From: Lachnospiraceae bacterium
Lineage (GTDB): Bacteria; Bacillota; Clostridia; Lachnospirales; Lachnospiraceae
NCBI GenBank assembly: GCA_024697225.1
Contig: JAILGA010000136.1
Span: 16,259-80,258, forward strand
Length of the DNA: 64,000 nt
Direction of reading: 5' to 3'
Shown here: positions 50,272-60,237 of the stretch, piece after piece
How the letters are laid out: each line of letters starts with the position of its first letter
How positions within the stretch are numbered: the first letter of the stretch is position 1
Program-made: the position numbers and the translations under genes
Notes under the pieces: model-generated
The model's database searches: none
Told to the model about the DNA's origin: nothing
Seen by the model: only the letters and a program-made list of their open reading frames with translations

Positions 50272-51459
50272 TTACCTCTTCAGGAAATCCGGGATCTTAA
50301 GGCTCTGTTCCGGAATAGTGGAAGCCGTGGGAGCCTTGGGAGCCGTAAATGCAGTCCTGAGCGGTGTCGAAGACTGAACCTGGGGCTGAGAGATCTCCTG
50401 TGCAGGTTCGCTCTCTGCAGCCTGCTGGGGCTCAGGATTGACAGCCACGGTTATGGGTGCCGAACGCGTGGGTTCAACAGCCTTAAAGGTGCGGCCGCCC
50501 TTATTCTTCTTTTCATCGATACCCGTAGCTATGACCGTGATGTTGCACGTGTCATTTCTGGACTCGTCATAGGAAGCACCGAATATGATGTTTACATCGT
50601 CTCCCGTGAGTTCCTTGACATAGCTTGCGGCATCGCTTGCATCCATAAGTGTCACATCGCCCGAGATATTGACGATCACGTTCGTCGCGCCGTCGATCTT
50701 TGTCTCGAGCAGCGGACTCTCGACCGCCATGCGCACGGCATCGCTCGCCTTGTTGTCGCCCTTGCCGTAACCCAGACCGATATGGGCAATACCCTTATCC
50801 TTCATGGTAGTCTGAACATCCGCGAAGTCAAGATTGATGATCGCAGTGTCATTGATCAGATCAGTTATGCCCTGAACAGCCTGCTGAAGCACCTCATCGG
50901 CCTTCTTGAGAGCATCCTGAATCGAACTTCTTCTGTCAACTATCTGAAGAAGCTTGTCATTCGGAATGACAATGAGTGTATCGACAGCATTTCTGATGTT
51001 CTCGATACCCATCTCTGCATTGGTCTTGCGGGTTCTTCCTTCAAAGGTGAAAGGCTTAGTCACGACACCGACCGTCAGAACACCCATATCCTTGGCGATC
51101 TTGGATACAACAGGTGCCGCTCCGGTTCCCGTACCGCCGCCCATACCGCAGGTGACGAATACCATGTCAGCGCCCTTTATCGCTGCGGAAATCTCTTCCG
51201 CGCTCTCCTCCGCCGCCTTCTGGCCTACGGAAGGCTCTGCGCCCGCACCAAGTCCTTTCGTGAGTTTCTCACCGATCTGCAATAGTTTGGGGGCTTTGCA
51301 TAACTGCAGAGCCTGCTTATCGGTGTTGATGCCGATGAATTCGACACCTGAGATCTGTTCGTCAACCATGCGGTTGACTGCGTTGTTACCTGCGCCGCCT
51401 ACACCGATCACGATGATACGGCAGCCGCTTTCTGTCTCGTTAGATTTAATCTCCAGCAA
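50272..51459 (-). CDS. ftsZ: Cell division protein FtsZ
   Basis: The 395-residue tubulin-like GTPase has the signature [26 protein letters not shown] near the N-terminus, and the synergy loop [11 protein letters not shown]. The C-terminal peptide [10 protein letters not shown] binds FtsA/SepF-type partners. The disordered linker (Ala, Pro, Gln, Glu rich) precedes it. It polymerises into the division ring. The start codon is TTG with GGAGG six bases upstream (51459). It has its own promoter about 40 bp upstream and starts 81 bp after ftsQ. Confidence 0.98.
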   Translation of the reverse strand: MLEIKSNETESGCRIIVIGVGGAGNNAVNRMVDEQISGVEFIGINTDKQALQLCKAPKLLQIGEKLTKGLGAGAEPSVGQKAAEESAEEISAAIKGADMVFVTCGMGGGTGTGAAPVVSKIAKDMGVLTVGVVTKPFTFEGRTRKTNAEMGIENIRNAVDTLIVIPNDKLLQIVDRRSSIQDALKKADEVLQQAVQGITDLINDTAIINLDFADVQTTMKDKGIAHIGLGYGKGDNKASDAVRMAVESPLLETKIDGATNVIVNISGDVTLMDASDAASYVKELTGDDVNIIFGASYDESRNDTCNITVIATGIDEKKNKGGRTFKAVEPTRSAPITVAVNPEPQQAAESEPAQEISQPQVQSSTPLRTAFTAPKAPTASTIPEQSLKIPDFLKR

Positions 51460-51499
51460 GGTGTGCCTCCTTACTTCTCCCCAAAAAAGTTACCTAGTC

Positions 51500-51528
51500 A
51501 TTTTAGAATGTTTTTTCGCAAAAGGCAA
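51500..51528 (-). promoter_or_regulatory. Promoter of ftsZ
   Basis: TTGCCT and TAAAAT are separated by 17 bp on the minus strand, in the 81-bp gap between ftsQ and ftsZ. Confidence 0.72.
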
Positions 51529-51540
51529 CCCCTTTTTTAG

Positions 51541-52296
51541 TTATTCCGTGCTAATGTCCGATGAACGCTCTTCAAAAGTGATATTATTGGTTGCCGAAGT
51601 ATAGTCGTCGAGCTTCAGGACACCCTTCTTTCCGACAAGATCCGGAAGAATGTAAGTGAGCTGGATGATCTTCTCGTCTATGCCCGACCCGTCCCCTATA
51701 CTGACCTCGACATCACCAAAATACAGATAAATGTGATAGTTCCTGTCAAAGAATATCCTGTCCGCCTTCAGTGAGTATTTATTTAGCAGCTGCGTGATAT
51801 CAAGTATCTCCGCAAAAACATCCTCCCTCTCGACAGGAAGCTTTTCATACAGCACCACATGGTCAAAATCCAGTCCCATCACCATCGGAACATCCTGATA
51901 TGCCTGCGTTGAGCTCTCCATGACAATGCCGTTCCTGTCGAAATACATATACCTTCCGAGATACTTTATATATCCCGCGATCATTTTTTCATAGACATGT
52001 ATCCTCACCGTATCTTTGGACACAATATCCACATCTATCCTTTCCACAAAAGGGATATCCGTGATGGATCTGTTTCTGTACTGAAGCGCCAGATAGATGG
52101 AATTATTGCTGAAGCGCGACGAGGCGACCATATCAATGATCTCCTCATTGGTATAATGTTCATTGCCATCTACATAGATATGAGTAATGGTATAGTTTTC
52201 AAGAATATAGTACAGAGCATATCCCGCGGCACCGACCAGCAGGACCACTGTTGCAATGATGATGATCAGACTCCTGTGGAGCCGGATAAACCTCAT
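51541..52296 (-). CDS. ftsQ: Cell division protein FtsQ/DivIB
   Basis: The 251-residue bitopic protein has one membrane segment (LIIIIATVVLLVGAAGYALYY) near residue 20 followed by a POTRA-type domain that begins ITHIYVDGNEHYTNEEIIDM, and a beta domain with a partner-binding region. It connects the FtsL/FtsB pair to the septal synthase. It starts 1 bp after ftsW. No murG gene lies between ftsW and ftsQ, where many clostridia have it. Confidence 0.85.
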   Translation of the reverse strand: MRFIRLHRSLIIIIATVVLLVGAAGYALYYILENYTITHIYVDGNEHYTNEEIIDMVASSRFSNNSIYLALQYRNRSITDIPFVERIDVDIVSKDTVRIHVYEKMIAGYIKYLGRYMYFDRNGIVMESSTQAYQDVPMVMGLDFDHVVLYEKLPVEREDVFAEILDITQLLNKYSLKADRIFFDRNYHIYLYFGDVEVSIGDGSGIDEKIIQLTYILPDLVGKKGVLKLDDYTSATNNITFEERSSDISTE

Positions 52297-52297
52297 G

Positions 52298-53524
52298 CTA
52301 CTCCACCCTGATATTTCTGGCGACGGACATACAGATACCTATCTCAATAAGCTGGAAAAAGACCGCGCTTCCGCCGTAGCTGATAAAAGGAAGCGTGATA
52401 CCGGTATTCGGCATCGTATTGGTCACGACCGCGAGATTAAGTATGACCTGTATTGAAATATGTCCGATAACACCGACCACAAGAAGTGCGCCGAAACGGT
52501 CCGCTGCATTTGTGGCGATTATCATCAGTCTGAGCAGCAGGATGACAAACATCAATATGACTGCTATTGCACCGAACAGTCCAAGCTCCTCGCAGATGAT
52601 GGAAAAGATCATGTCATTCTGTGCCTCGGGAATGAACCTCTTCTGCATACTCTGTCCGAGTCCCTTGCCGAATATGCCGCCGGATCCGATCGCATAGAGG
52701 GCCTGCAGGGTCTGGAAACCTCTGTCTGACGCATATGCCTCGGGGTCGAGCCATATGAGTATTCTCCTGAAGCGGTAGTTCATCGGATTATCCCTGGTCT
52801 GTACGGCAACAAAGACGGCGAGAGCCGCTATCGCAGCCATTACCGCACCTATGAGCAGGAATCTCTTGTAGTCGGGAATGGCGATAAACAGCATCAGAAG
52901 AGCTATACCAAGTATTATTATCGCACTGGAGAGATTGTCCGTAATGGCATAGACGACAAAACTCACGGGCAGCGGTGTAAGAAGTATGAACCAGAAGCCC
53001 TTTTTATCCGCTGCCAGTTTTCCGAGCTTATTTATCAGGGCTGCCAGAAAAACTATCATTCCAAGCTTTGCTATCTCAGCGGGCTGAACCGACACGCCGG
53101 CTACCTTGAACCATCTTCTGGCACCGTTTGCGGAATATCCGAGAGGCGTAAGAACTAAGAACACGGACAAAAATGAAACCGCATAGGCCAGATACATGAT
53201 CGTCCTGTTCTGATAAAATCTGTAGGGGATGTACGACACTCCGAGCATCACCGCGACACCTGCGATGACCGCAAAAAGCTGATGCCTCAGATAATAGGTC
53301 GTATCTCCGTCAAAGTCTATGCCGGCCTGGTAGGAGCTGGTGGAAAACAGCATTACCAGTCCGAATGCCAGCATGAATATCATTATGAACACCAGGCTGT
53401 AATCATAATAGAACTCCTTATGAAACCTGGCACGCAGCGCCTCTTTTGCCGCTTCTTTTTTCTGTGCGGTCTTTGCCGCTTCTTCGCTGTTGAGCGCAGC
53501 TGCGTTTCGCGATACGTGAGCCAT
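52298..53524 (-). CDS. ftsW: SEDS-family glycan polymerase FtsW
   Basis: A 408-residue membrane protein with ten hydrophobic segments. Landmarks are the GARRWFKVAGVSVQPAEIAK loop, RFLLIGAVMAAIAALAVFV, and LGQSMQKRFIPEAQNDMIFS with the late PFISYGGSAVFFQLIEIG that defines FtsW/RodA/SpoVE. It polymerises lipid II at the septum with its class B PBP partner. Its position between murD and ftsQ supports FtsW over RodA. The N-terminal 40 residues are alanine- and lysine-rich and cytoplasmic. Confidence 0.94.
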   Translation of the reverse strand: MAHVSRNAAALNSEEAAKTAQKKEAAKEALRARFHKEFYYDYSLVFIMIFMLAFGLVMLFSTSSYQAGIDFDGDTTYYLRHQLFAVIAGVAVMLGVSYIPYRFYQNRTIMYLAYAVSFLSVFLVLTPLGYSANGARRWFKVAGVSVQPAEIAKLGMIVFLAALINKLGKLAADKKGFWFILLTPLPVSFVVYAITDNLSSAIIILGIALLMLFIAIPDYKRFLLIGAVMAAIAALAVFVAVQTRDNPMNYRFRRILIWLDPEAYASDRGFQTLQALYAIGSGGIFGKGLGQSMQKRFIPEAQNDMIFSIICEELGLFGAIAVILMFVILLLRLMIIATNAADRFGALLVVGVIGHISIQVILNLAVVTNTMPNTGITLPFISYGGSAVFFQLIEIGICMSVARNIRVE

Positions 53525-53535
53525 TATTACCTCCG

Positions 53536-54921
53536 TTACAGCGCTCCCGCAAATTCCTTAAACCACTTTCCCCTGGCCTCATAGTTGGGGAACATGTCCC
53601 AGCTGGCGCAGGCGGGAGAAAGCAGCACCGCATCCCCGGGTTCGGCATTCTTTTTTATGAGTTCCAGCGCTTCCTCTTTTGAATCAACGAGCACAACGGC
53701 ATCGAATCCGTGCGTTTTTGCGCACTCAGCTATCTTTTCCTTAGTTGTTCCCATCAGCACCAACAGCTTGACCTTGTCTCCGAAGGCTTCTATCCACTCG
53801 TCAAAGGTGTTGCCCTTGTCATAGCCCCCACCGAGAAGTATTGTCGGCCTGCTCATGGCCTCAATCCCCTGTATCGCCGCGTCGGGATTGGTAGCCTTGG
53901 AATCATTGTAATAATCCACCCCGTTTTTGGTCGTAACATATTCAATCCTGTGCTCGACCGCCCGGAATGCTCTTACAACATCAAGTATCACTCCCAGGGA
54001 AACTCCAAGAGAAATGGCTATGCCGATGGCGGCCATCACGTTTTCGGCGTTGCACCGCCCTACGAGATGCATTTCTCTCGTGCCCATAAGAGCCGCTTTA
54101 TCACCGCCTCTCGCCATCATGATCGTCTCGCCATCAAGGAAAATACCCTCCTGCAGTGCCTCGTGCGAAGAAAACCACAGCACCTTTGCAGGGCAATGCT
54201 TCTCGCCGAATTCGCGTGTATACTCATTATCGTAATTGAGAACGCACACGTCGTCCCCGGTCTGTCTGTTGGTGACATTGGACTTGCAGCGCATATACTC
54301 TTCCATGGTATGATGCCTGTTTAAGTGATCCGGAGTGAGATTGAGTATCGCCGATACCTGCGCGTGAAACTCCTCCACTGCCTCCAGCTGGAAGCTTGAG
54401 ATCTCGGCGACGGTCACCGTGTCATCATTTGTGCCCGGTGCTGCCGCGGCATACGAGAAGCCGATATTGCCGACCACTCTTGTTCTTTCCTCTCCGAAAG
54501 CAGCCTTTACTATTTCGCCCACAAGAGTCGTGGTCGTGGTCTTGCCGTTTGTTCCCGTGATCGCCGCGAGCCTACCGCGCGAAAATCTGTATGCCAGTTC
54601 TATCTCGCTCCACACAGGTATCCCCGCGTTTCTGATCCTGTCAAATGCCGGGGTATCAAGCGGCACTCCGGGTGACGGGACAACTGCCGCAAAAGAGTAT
54701 GCCGAAAGATCAAGCTCCGCCAGCTTTCCGATAACTATTCCGGTCTTATCCCTGTCGCTTTCTTCAAGCTTAACCCTTATATCATCGGCGGTGAGCTTAT
54801 CATTTTCATCAAGGAGCACGGGTTTGGCACCCGCATTGTTAAGAAGATGCACGGCCCCGACACCCGAGAGTCCCGATCCTACAACAAGTATCTGTCTGTC
54901 CTTAATATCCGTAGCCATCAT
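53536..54921 (-). CDS. murD: UDP-N-acetylmuramoylalanine--D-glutamate ligase MurD
   Basis: The 461-residue Mur ligase has the N-terminal Rossmann element ILVVGSGLSGVGAVHLLNNA, the ATP-binding P-loop AITGTNGKTTTTTLVGEI, the NLTPDHLNRH and ENVMAAIGIA blocks and the C-terminal DYYNDSKATNPDA and VLLSPACASWDMF. It adds D-glutamate to UDP-MurNAc-L-Ala in the cytoplasm. Spacing to neighbours is 11 bp (ftsW) and 31 bp (mraY), so it is co-transcribed with both. Confidence 0.97.
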   Translation of the reverse strand: MMATDIKDRQILVVGSGLSGVGAVHLLNNAGAKPVLLDENDKLTADDIRVKLEESDRDKTGIVIGKLAELDLSAYSFAAVVPSPGVPLDTPAFDRIRNAGIPVWSEIELAYRFSRGRLAAITGTNGKTTTTTLVGEIVKAAFGEERTRVVGNIGFSYAAAAPGTNDDTVTVAEISSFQLEAVEEFHAQVSAILNLTPDHLNRHHTMEEYMRCKSNVTNRQTGDDVCVLNYDNEYTREFGEKHCPAKVLWFSSHEALQEGIFLDGETIMMARGGDKAALMGTREMHLVGRCNAENVMAAIGIAISLGVSLGVILDVVRAFRAVEHRIEYVTTKNGVDYYNDSKATNPDAAIQGIEAMSRPTILLGGGYDKGNTFDEWIEAFGDKVKLLVLMGTTKEKIAECAKTHGFDAVVLVDSKEEALELIKKNAEPGDAVLLSPACASWDMFPNYEARGKWFKEFAGAL

Positions 54922-54952
54922 AAGTCCTTTCTCGTGCAGTCATCAGTGCTCG

Positions 54953-55975
54953 TTACAGTCCGATTCCCGCAAGCGCCGCGAGGCACATTATCAGCGTTAC
55001 AGCGGTAAAAACACCCGTGACCTTAGCTTCAGACCAGCCGCCCTTCTCATAGTGATGATGCAGCGGTGCCATGCGGAATATCCTTTTCCCTTTTGTTGCC
55101 TTGAAATATGATACCTGAAGGATGACCGACACAACTTCCGCTGCGTAGATCAAGCCTACAACCGGTATGAAAAGCGGCATGCCAAGTGCATACGACATAC
55201 CTATCACAAACCCTCCGATAGCAAGAGATCCGGTGTCTCCCATAAACACCTTTGCAGGATGATAATTGTAGAAAAGATATCCGAGAAGCGCTCCGGCCAT
55301 AGCAGCTGCCGCGGGTGCCGCGGGCTTTGCGGTCATCATCGCGGATATGACAAAGAACAGAGCCACAGGGATCGTCACAGATGCGCACAGAGCATCAACA
55401 CCGTCCGTAAGATTCGTGCCGTTCGTTGTCGCAAGCGTTATGAATATCAGAGCGGGCACCGCGAGTACTCCAAGGTTCAGCACACGTCCGCCGCTGAAAG
55501 GAATGATCATTTCCGAAAGCGAGATATCGGTTGCAAAAGATATGTAGAAAAAGAAGACCGCGGTCACCACAAACTCAAGAGCAAATTTCTGCCACACCTT
55601 CAACCCCAGATTGTGGTGTCTTATGACCTTTAAGTAATCATCCGCAAAGCCCACCACTCCGAAGCCTATGGTCGGTATAAGCACCGCCACAAGTGCTGTC
55701 GCTTCGGCCGTATCCGAGGATGCTGCGCTCACGACTGCGTACACAAGAGCGACAGCAGCTGCCGGTATGATAAAGATGATACCGCCCATTGTGGGCGTAC
55801 CGGTCTTTTTCTTATGTGATTCCAGCCCCTCTTCTCTCTCTGTCTGGTTAAATTTCAATCTGTGCAGGAACGGTATCATGGGACGTCCCAGTAAAAGTGC
55901 AAAGAGCCATGCCGCGAGAAATGGGCACAGCACCCGCACGGGATACTCCTGCATCATGAACATAATATCTGTCAC
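54953..55975 (-). CDS. mraY: Phospho-MurNAc-pentapeptide transferase MraY
   Basis: A 340-residue polytopic enzyme with about ten membrane segments. Active-site blocks are GFADDYLK, NGTNLTDGVDALC with its aspartates, and GNTGSLAIGGF-like FMGDTGSLAIGGFVIG. The HHH motif lies in MAPLHHHYEKGGW. It transfers phospho-MurNAc-pentapeptide to undecaprenyl phosphate, giving lipid I. Its ATG overlaps the PBP stop codon by four bases. Confidence 0.97.
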   Translation of the reverse strand: MTDIMFMMQEYPVRVLCPFLAAWLFALLLGRPMIPFLHRLKFNQTEREEGLESHKKKTGTPTMGGIIFIIPAAAVALVYAVVSAASSDTAEATALVAVLIPTIGFGVVGFADDYLKVIRHHNLGLKVWQKFALEFVVTAVFFFYISFATDISLSEMIIPFSGGRVLNLGVLAVPALIFITLATTNGTNLTDGVDALCASVTIPVALFFVISAMMTAKPAAPAAAAMAGALLGYLFYNYHPAKVFMGDTGSLAIGGFVIGMSYALGMPLFIPVVGLIYAAEVVSVILQVSYFKATKGKRIFRMAPLHHHYEKGGWSEAKVTGVFTAVTLIMCLAALAGIGL

Positions 55976-58368
55976 GGCCAGTCTTCCTCCAATTGCGATT
56001 CGTCTATAACGCTGTTTCCGTTTGCGTCAACACCGGCAACCTGCCCCTGGTCCTCGCCAAGGGAATCAGCTCCGTACTCGAAGCCGGTGTCGGGATCGAT
56101 GCGGTTTCCGTTATTGGGATCAATATAGTATCCCTCACTGTCTCTGTCAAAAGTCTTCCACACGGGTTCCGTGGCCTCTGCAAACTCCTGAGGCGTCACT
56201 TCCTTTACTTCGCCTTCGCCGGCAGCGGTTTCGGCGTCTGTCCCATCACCATCCTGTCCCTCTTCGACCGTCGTCTCCGTATCCTCGGCTATTATTCCCT
56301 CCTGAGTCGTGACCGAGTTGGCCCTAAGCTCTGCAAGTTCCTCCTGTTCCTTCTCGGAGAGTTCCTCCGTCATGGGGACATTCAGGTAAGGAAGAACCTC
56401 CGTGAGTACCTTTCTCACGATCCTTGTGGCGTACTTCGCATCCGCCTGCTGGCCCATCACGCCCGCGTTAGGCCTGTCAACAACGACATATATAGCATAT
56501 TTCGGATCATCCGCAGGCGCATACCCCATAAAGGATACGACATATTCACCGTTCCTTCTGGGCAGAGTCTCCGCCGTACCTGTCTTTCCGCCTATCCTGT
56601 AGCCGGCGGGTCTCGCGGTTTTTCCGGTGCCCTCTTCCTCGGACACGACCTTGTTGCACATGTCGATGATCTTGTCGGAAGTCGACCTTGAAACTGTCTG
56701 TCTCAGAAGTCTGGGTTCGATGTGTTTTATCGTCGCTCCGGACGAATTGACGATCTTGCTGACCAGGTGCGGTTCGTACATATTTCCGCCGTTTACGAGT
56801 GAACTGAACGCGGCTATCATCTCTATCATATCCACATTAAAGCCCTGTCCGAAGGTATTTGTCGCAAGCTCGGAAGGTCCCATCTGCGCTGCGGTATATG
56901 TGAGGCCGACAGTCCTGGCTTCGCCCGCAAGATCGATATTGGTCTTAAGGCCAAAGCCGAAGGCCTTCTGATATTTTGTGAAAACATTCGATCCTATCGA
57001 CTGTCCGATATGCATCATGGCAACGTTGCAGGATATCACGATACCGCGCGTAACGGACACCGGACCATCGCCGTATACATTGTGGCATTTTATATCGTGA
57101 TCGCCGACATGCAGGAAACCGTTGCACTGATAGACCTCGTTGCCGGTTATGGAGCCGGATTCAAGGCCTGTCGCGACCGTGAAAGGCTTGGCGACAGAGC
57201 CCGGTTCATAGGTATCCGCGATGCAAAAATTCTTCCACAATGCATTGTAATTCTGATACAGAAGTTCGTTATCCGCTTCGAGTTCTGCAAGGGATTCCTC
57301 GGTGATCGCCTCCCAGGTTTTTCTGCCGTATTCATTCTTCAGGAGATTGCCCTTCTCGTCAACCCTTGCCATCCCTATAAGAGCATCCGTATTTCTGGGA
57401 TCATTGAGATCGTAGTTCGGATAGCTGGCCATTCCCAGTACATTGCCCGTATCCACCTCCATGAGGATGCAGCCGGTATTTTGTGCTCCGTTTCCTATGC
57501 GGGCTGCGTTTTTGTACTCTTCATTGAATTCCTTGAGGTATTTCTCGATGATCGACTGGATGTTTCCGTCTATGGTTGAAACTATCGAATTGCCGTCCTG
57601 AGCCGGAATGGTGGTTCTCTCAAGATTCGAGTTATCGTCGAGGTAGCCGTACTCTCTACCGGGATTTCCGGTCAGCACGCTGTTATAGTATTCCTCGAGC
57701 CCATACTGTCCTCTTGAATCGGAAGTGGTAAACCCTATCACGTCACAGGCCATGCTGTGATTGGGATATTTTCTTATGTATTCGTCCTCAAACCACACAC
57801 CGTTAATAAGCTCGTTGTAATCATCGGACTTGGGATCCGTAAGCGATTCAAAAACGCTTATCTGATCGTACGGTACTTTCTTTGCTACCTTGGTGTACTG
57901 GGAGGTTGGATTATCTGCCACATATCTTCGAAGTTCCGTGGCGTCTGCCTTGAAATATCTGGCAAGAGAATTAAGTGTGGCGTCTGTGCAGCCGGGCTTT
58001 TTCTGTTCTGCCTGGAGAAGAAGCTTGGTGTCCAGGATCACGTTGTAAACCTTTTCGCTTGTTGCGAGCACCGTGCCGTTCCGGTCAAGTATCTCGCCCC
58101 TCCTCGCGGGGAGAGTCACCGAGTCGTATTCCTGCTGTGAGAGCACCTGCCTCTTATACTCGTCCCCGTTTTCCCTTGCTATGACTATAAGTCTGGCACC
58201 CAGCCCGATAAAACAGAGCATGATACAGAGAAACATAACAACCAGTTTGCGCTGCATGTGGTGCGTAAACTGGCTGGGTTTTCTCTTCTGCGGAGCCGCA
58301 GGCATCCGTTCCCTGCCCCTTCGTCCCCGCTCATTCGCGGCGTTTTTATCATTATCGCCGGATCTCAC
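55972..58368 (-). CDS. Class B penicillin-binding protein of the division cluster (FtsI/PBP2B/SpoVD type)
   Basis: The 798-residue septal transpeptidase has one membrane segment near residues 43-67 (LVVMFLCIMLCFIGLGARLI), a dimerisation region beginning PARRGEILDRNGTVLATS and the transpeptidase domain with SxxK in EPGSVAKPFTV, SxN in VISCNVAMM and KTG in IGGKTGTAETL. No PASTA repeats follow. Instead the last 120 residues are acidic and glycine-rich, probably disordered. Position after ftsL and before mraY marks it as the vegetative septal PBP. It overlaps mraY and ftsL by four bases each. A SpoVD role cannot be excluded. Confidence 0.93.
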   Translation of the reverse strand: MRSGDNDKNAANERGRRGRERMPAAPQKRKPSQFTHHMQRKLVVMFLCIMLCFIGLGARLIVIARENGDEYKRQVLSQQEYDSVTLPARRGEILDRNGTVLATSEKVYNVILDTKLLLQAEQKKPGCTDATLNSLARYFKADATELRRYVADNPTSQYTKVAKKVPYDQISVFESLTDPKSDDYNELINGVWFEDEYIRKYPNHSMACDVIGFTTSDSRGQYGLEEYYNSVLTGNPGREYGYLDDNSNLERTTIPAQDGNSIVSTIDGNIQSIIEKYLKEFNEEYKNAARIGNGAQNTGCILMEVDTGNVLGMASYPNYDLNDPRNTDALIGMARVDEKGNLLKNEYGRKTWEAITEESLAELEADNELLYQNYNALWKNFCIADTYEPGSVAKPFTVATGLESGSITGNEVYQCNGFLHVGDHDIKCHNVYGDGPVSVTRGIVISCNVAMMHIGQSIGSNVFTKYQKAFGFGLKTNIDLAGEARTVGLTYTAAQMGPSELATNTFGQGFNVDMIEMIAAFSSLVNGGNMYEPHLVSKIVNSSGATIKHIEPRLLRQTVSRSTSDKIIDMCNKVVSEEEGTGKTARPAGYRIGGKTGTAETLPRRNGEYVVSFMGYAPADDPKYAIYVVVDRPNAGVMGQQADAKYATRIVRKVLTEVLPYLNVPMTEELSEKEQEELAELRANSVTTQEGIIAEDTETTVEEGQDGDGTDAETAAGEGEVKEVTPQEFAEATEPVWKTFDRDSEGYYIDPNNGNRIDPDTGFEYGADSLGEDQGQVAGVDANGNSVIDESQLEEDWP

Positions 58369-58832
58369 TTCATGGCCTCCGGGATCGAGTCAAACTGCCT
58401 GACATAATCCTCTGCTCCCTCATCGGAGTAGATCACTATCTGTCCTTCATCGGCATACTTCATACCAAGCTCCTGAATGGCCATCCTCTTAACCTCCTCA
58501 AGATCTATCCTCGAGTTGGCTCTGCTGTATGCCTCGTCATTTTCCTGTCTCATTGCGGCAAGCTGCTTTTCAAGCGACGCGATCTCGCTCACGCTTCCCT
58601 CAAGTGAAGACTGTACGCTCACATAATAATAGAGAGTTAGAGCCATAAGGAAAAGCGCCGCCAGCATGACAAACAGGCTCATGATGCTGCTTATCTTCGA
58701 AGGACGCTCCGCTACCTTTCCGCCCTTTATGACCTTGAGCGCCTTTCTGTCCCTGCGCTCCTCTCTTACTCTTCTGACTCGTGCGGTATTTCCCTCCACA
58801 TATATTCTGTTCTTCGGGATATCAGCTCTCAT
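58365..58832 (-). CDS. ftsL: Septum-associated protein FtsL (divisome bitopic protein)
   Basis: The protein of about 155 residues has a basic cytoplasmic N-terminus (RVRRVREERRDRKALKVIKG), one membrane helix (MSLFVMLAALFLMALTLYYY) and an extracellular leucine-zipper-like coiled coil (VSEIASLEKQLAAMRQENDE). This layout and its place between rsmH and the PBP gene identify FtsL. Sequence identity in the family is low, so the call rests on context. The track begins at TTG 58853. The ATG at 58832 is preferred because a GGAG lies just upstream and the leader then matches homologues. The first bases overlap the end of rsmH. Confidence 0.82.
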   Translation of the reverse strand: MRADIPKNRIYVEGNTARVRRVREERRDRKALKVIKGGKVAERPSKISSIMSLFVMLAALFLMALTLYYYVSVQSSLEGSVSEIASLEKQLAAMRQENDEAYSRANSRIDLEEVKRMAIQELGMKYADEGQIVIYSDEGAEDYVRQFDSIPEAMK

Positions 58833-59778
58833 CAGTCTCCATTCTCCTTTCAAATACTCTCAGCCTGGCACTTCTGGCCCGTCTGTTAGTTTCTGTCTCA
58901 TCCTTACCCGGCATCACCGGTTTTCTTGTTATCACTTTTCCCCTGGATATTCTTCCGCATACGCACTTCGGAAAAGTCGGCGGGCAAATGCACGGATCCT
59001 CCCAGGTTCTGAAGGTCTGCTTCACCATTCTGTCCTCAAGAGAATGAAAGGTGATCACCGCAAATCTTCCGCCATCATTCAGCATATCCGCCAGAGTATC
59101 CAAAGCGGTCTTTAGCACGTCCAGTTCCCTGTTGGTTGCGATCCTCAGTGCCTGATAGGTGCGTCTGGCAGGATGTCCCGAATCCTTTGCCCTGACCCTG
59201 GCAGGTATTGCCGCATCGATCACCGCGTTCAGATCGGAGGTTGTCTCGATCTTTCTGATCCCGCGCTCTGCAGCTATATGCTTTGCAATGTTCGCCGCAA
59301 AGGGTTCTTCACCGTAATCCCTGAGTATGTGAAAGAGTTCCTTCTCCGACCACTCGTTAACTATGGTCATGGCGGAGAGCTCCTGTCTCCTGTCCATCCG
59401 CATATCTAACGGCGCATCCATGCGGTAGGAAAAGCCTCTCTCCGGCGCGTCGAACTGTCTTGATGATACCCCCAGATCCAGCAGTACCCCGTCCAGCCCG
59501 GCAATGCCCATACCTTTAAGCCTGTCCGCGGCGTTTTCAAAATTGTCCCTGACAAATGTCACCCTGTCGCCAAAGCGCGCCAGGCGCTCGCCCGCGGCTT
59601 CGAGTGCCTCATCATCCTGATCCATGCCGATCAGCCTGCCCTTCCCCGTCAGCCTCGAGGCGATCTCCTCGCTGTGCCCGCCGCCGCCGAGGGTCCCATC
59701 CAGATATATCCCGTCCGGCTTAATGTTCAGGGCATCGACTGCCTCTTCTTTGAGAACAGATAGATGTGAGAACTCCAT
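58822..59778 (-). CDS. rsmH: 16S rRNA m4C1402 methyltransferase RsmH
   Basis: The 318-residue enzyme has the SAM-binding region YLDGTLGGGGHSEEIASRL, HLSVLKEEAVDAL at the start, DGVLLDLGVSSRQFD and RRTYQALRIATNRELDVL in the middle and ITFHSLEDRMVKQTF near the end, all typical. It methylates N4 of C1402 in the decoding region. It follows mraZ by 6 bp and overlaps ftsL by 11 bp, the standard order of the dcw cluster. Confidence 0.97.
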   Translation of the reverse strand: MEFSHLSVLKEEAVDALNIKPDGIYLDGTLGGGGHSEEIASRLTGKGRLIGMDQDDEALEAAGERLARFGDRVTFVRDNFENAADRLKGMGIAGLDGVLLDLGVSSRQFDAPERGFSYRMDAPLDMRMDRRQELSAMTIVNEWSEKELFHILRDYGEEPFAANIAKHIAAERGIRKIETTSDLNAVIDAAIPARVRAKDSGHPARRTYQALRIATNRELDVLKTALDTLADMLNDGGRFAVITFHSLEDRMVKQTFRTWEDPCICPPTFPKCVCGRISRGKVITRKPVMPGKDETETNRRARSARLRVFERRMETDES

Positions 59779-59784
59779 AACTGC

Positions 59785-60219
59785 TCAGATTCTCAGTCCG
59801 TATTCCGCGAGAGCTCCGGCCAGTTCGTCGATATCTCCGAAGCTTTCCGCGTCGCGGAACCTTTCCTTGCTCCATATTTCAATGTGCTCGCCGTTTCCGA
59901 CAACCACCACATCCTTCTTTATACCGGCGAACCGTATCAGATCCTCACCAAGCAGTATCCTGCCCTGCTTATCGGGCTCAACCTCAGTCGCCGTGGTGAG
60001 AAAGAACTGTCTGAAAAGTCTTGCCTTTTCGTCACTTCTTGGAAGTTCCATAAGCTTCGATGAAAAATCCTCGAAGTCCTCCATGGAATATACAAACAGA
60101 CTGTGGTCAAAACCGCCGCACACCACAAAGCTTTCTCCCAGCTTGTCGCGGAATTTCGCGGGTATGACCACCCTGCCCTTGGCATCTATGGAATTGTTGT
60201 ATCTTCCCAAGTACAGCAT
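59785..60219 (-). CDS. mraZ: Transcriptional regulator MraZ
   Basis: The protein of about 144 residues has two AbrB-like DNA-binding repeats. The first reads YNNSIDAKGRVVIPAKFRDK, the second EVEPDKQGRILLGEDLIRFA. It represses the division cluster by binding short direct repeats upstream. The ATG at 60219 fits the family start MLYLGRYNNS; the GTG used by the track lies seven codons earlier among the operator repeats. It is the first gene of the mraZ-rsmH-ftsL-pbp-mraY-murD-ftsW-ftsQ transcription unit. Confidence 0.95.
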   Translation of the reverse strand: MLYLGRYNNSIDAKGRVVIPAKFRDKLGESFVVCGGFDHSLFVYSMEDFEDFSSKLMELPRSDEKARLFRQFFLTTATEVEPDKQGRILLGEDLIRFAGIKKDVVVVGNGEHIEIWSKERFRDAESFGDIDELAGALAEYGLRI

Positions 60220-60237
60220 GCATTCACCAAAAAATGA

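Noticed and set aside
49633-51285. 550-codon plus-strand frame across nrdR and ftsZ
   Set aside because: Antisense shadow of three well-supported minus-strand genes.
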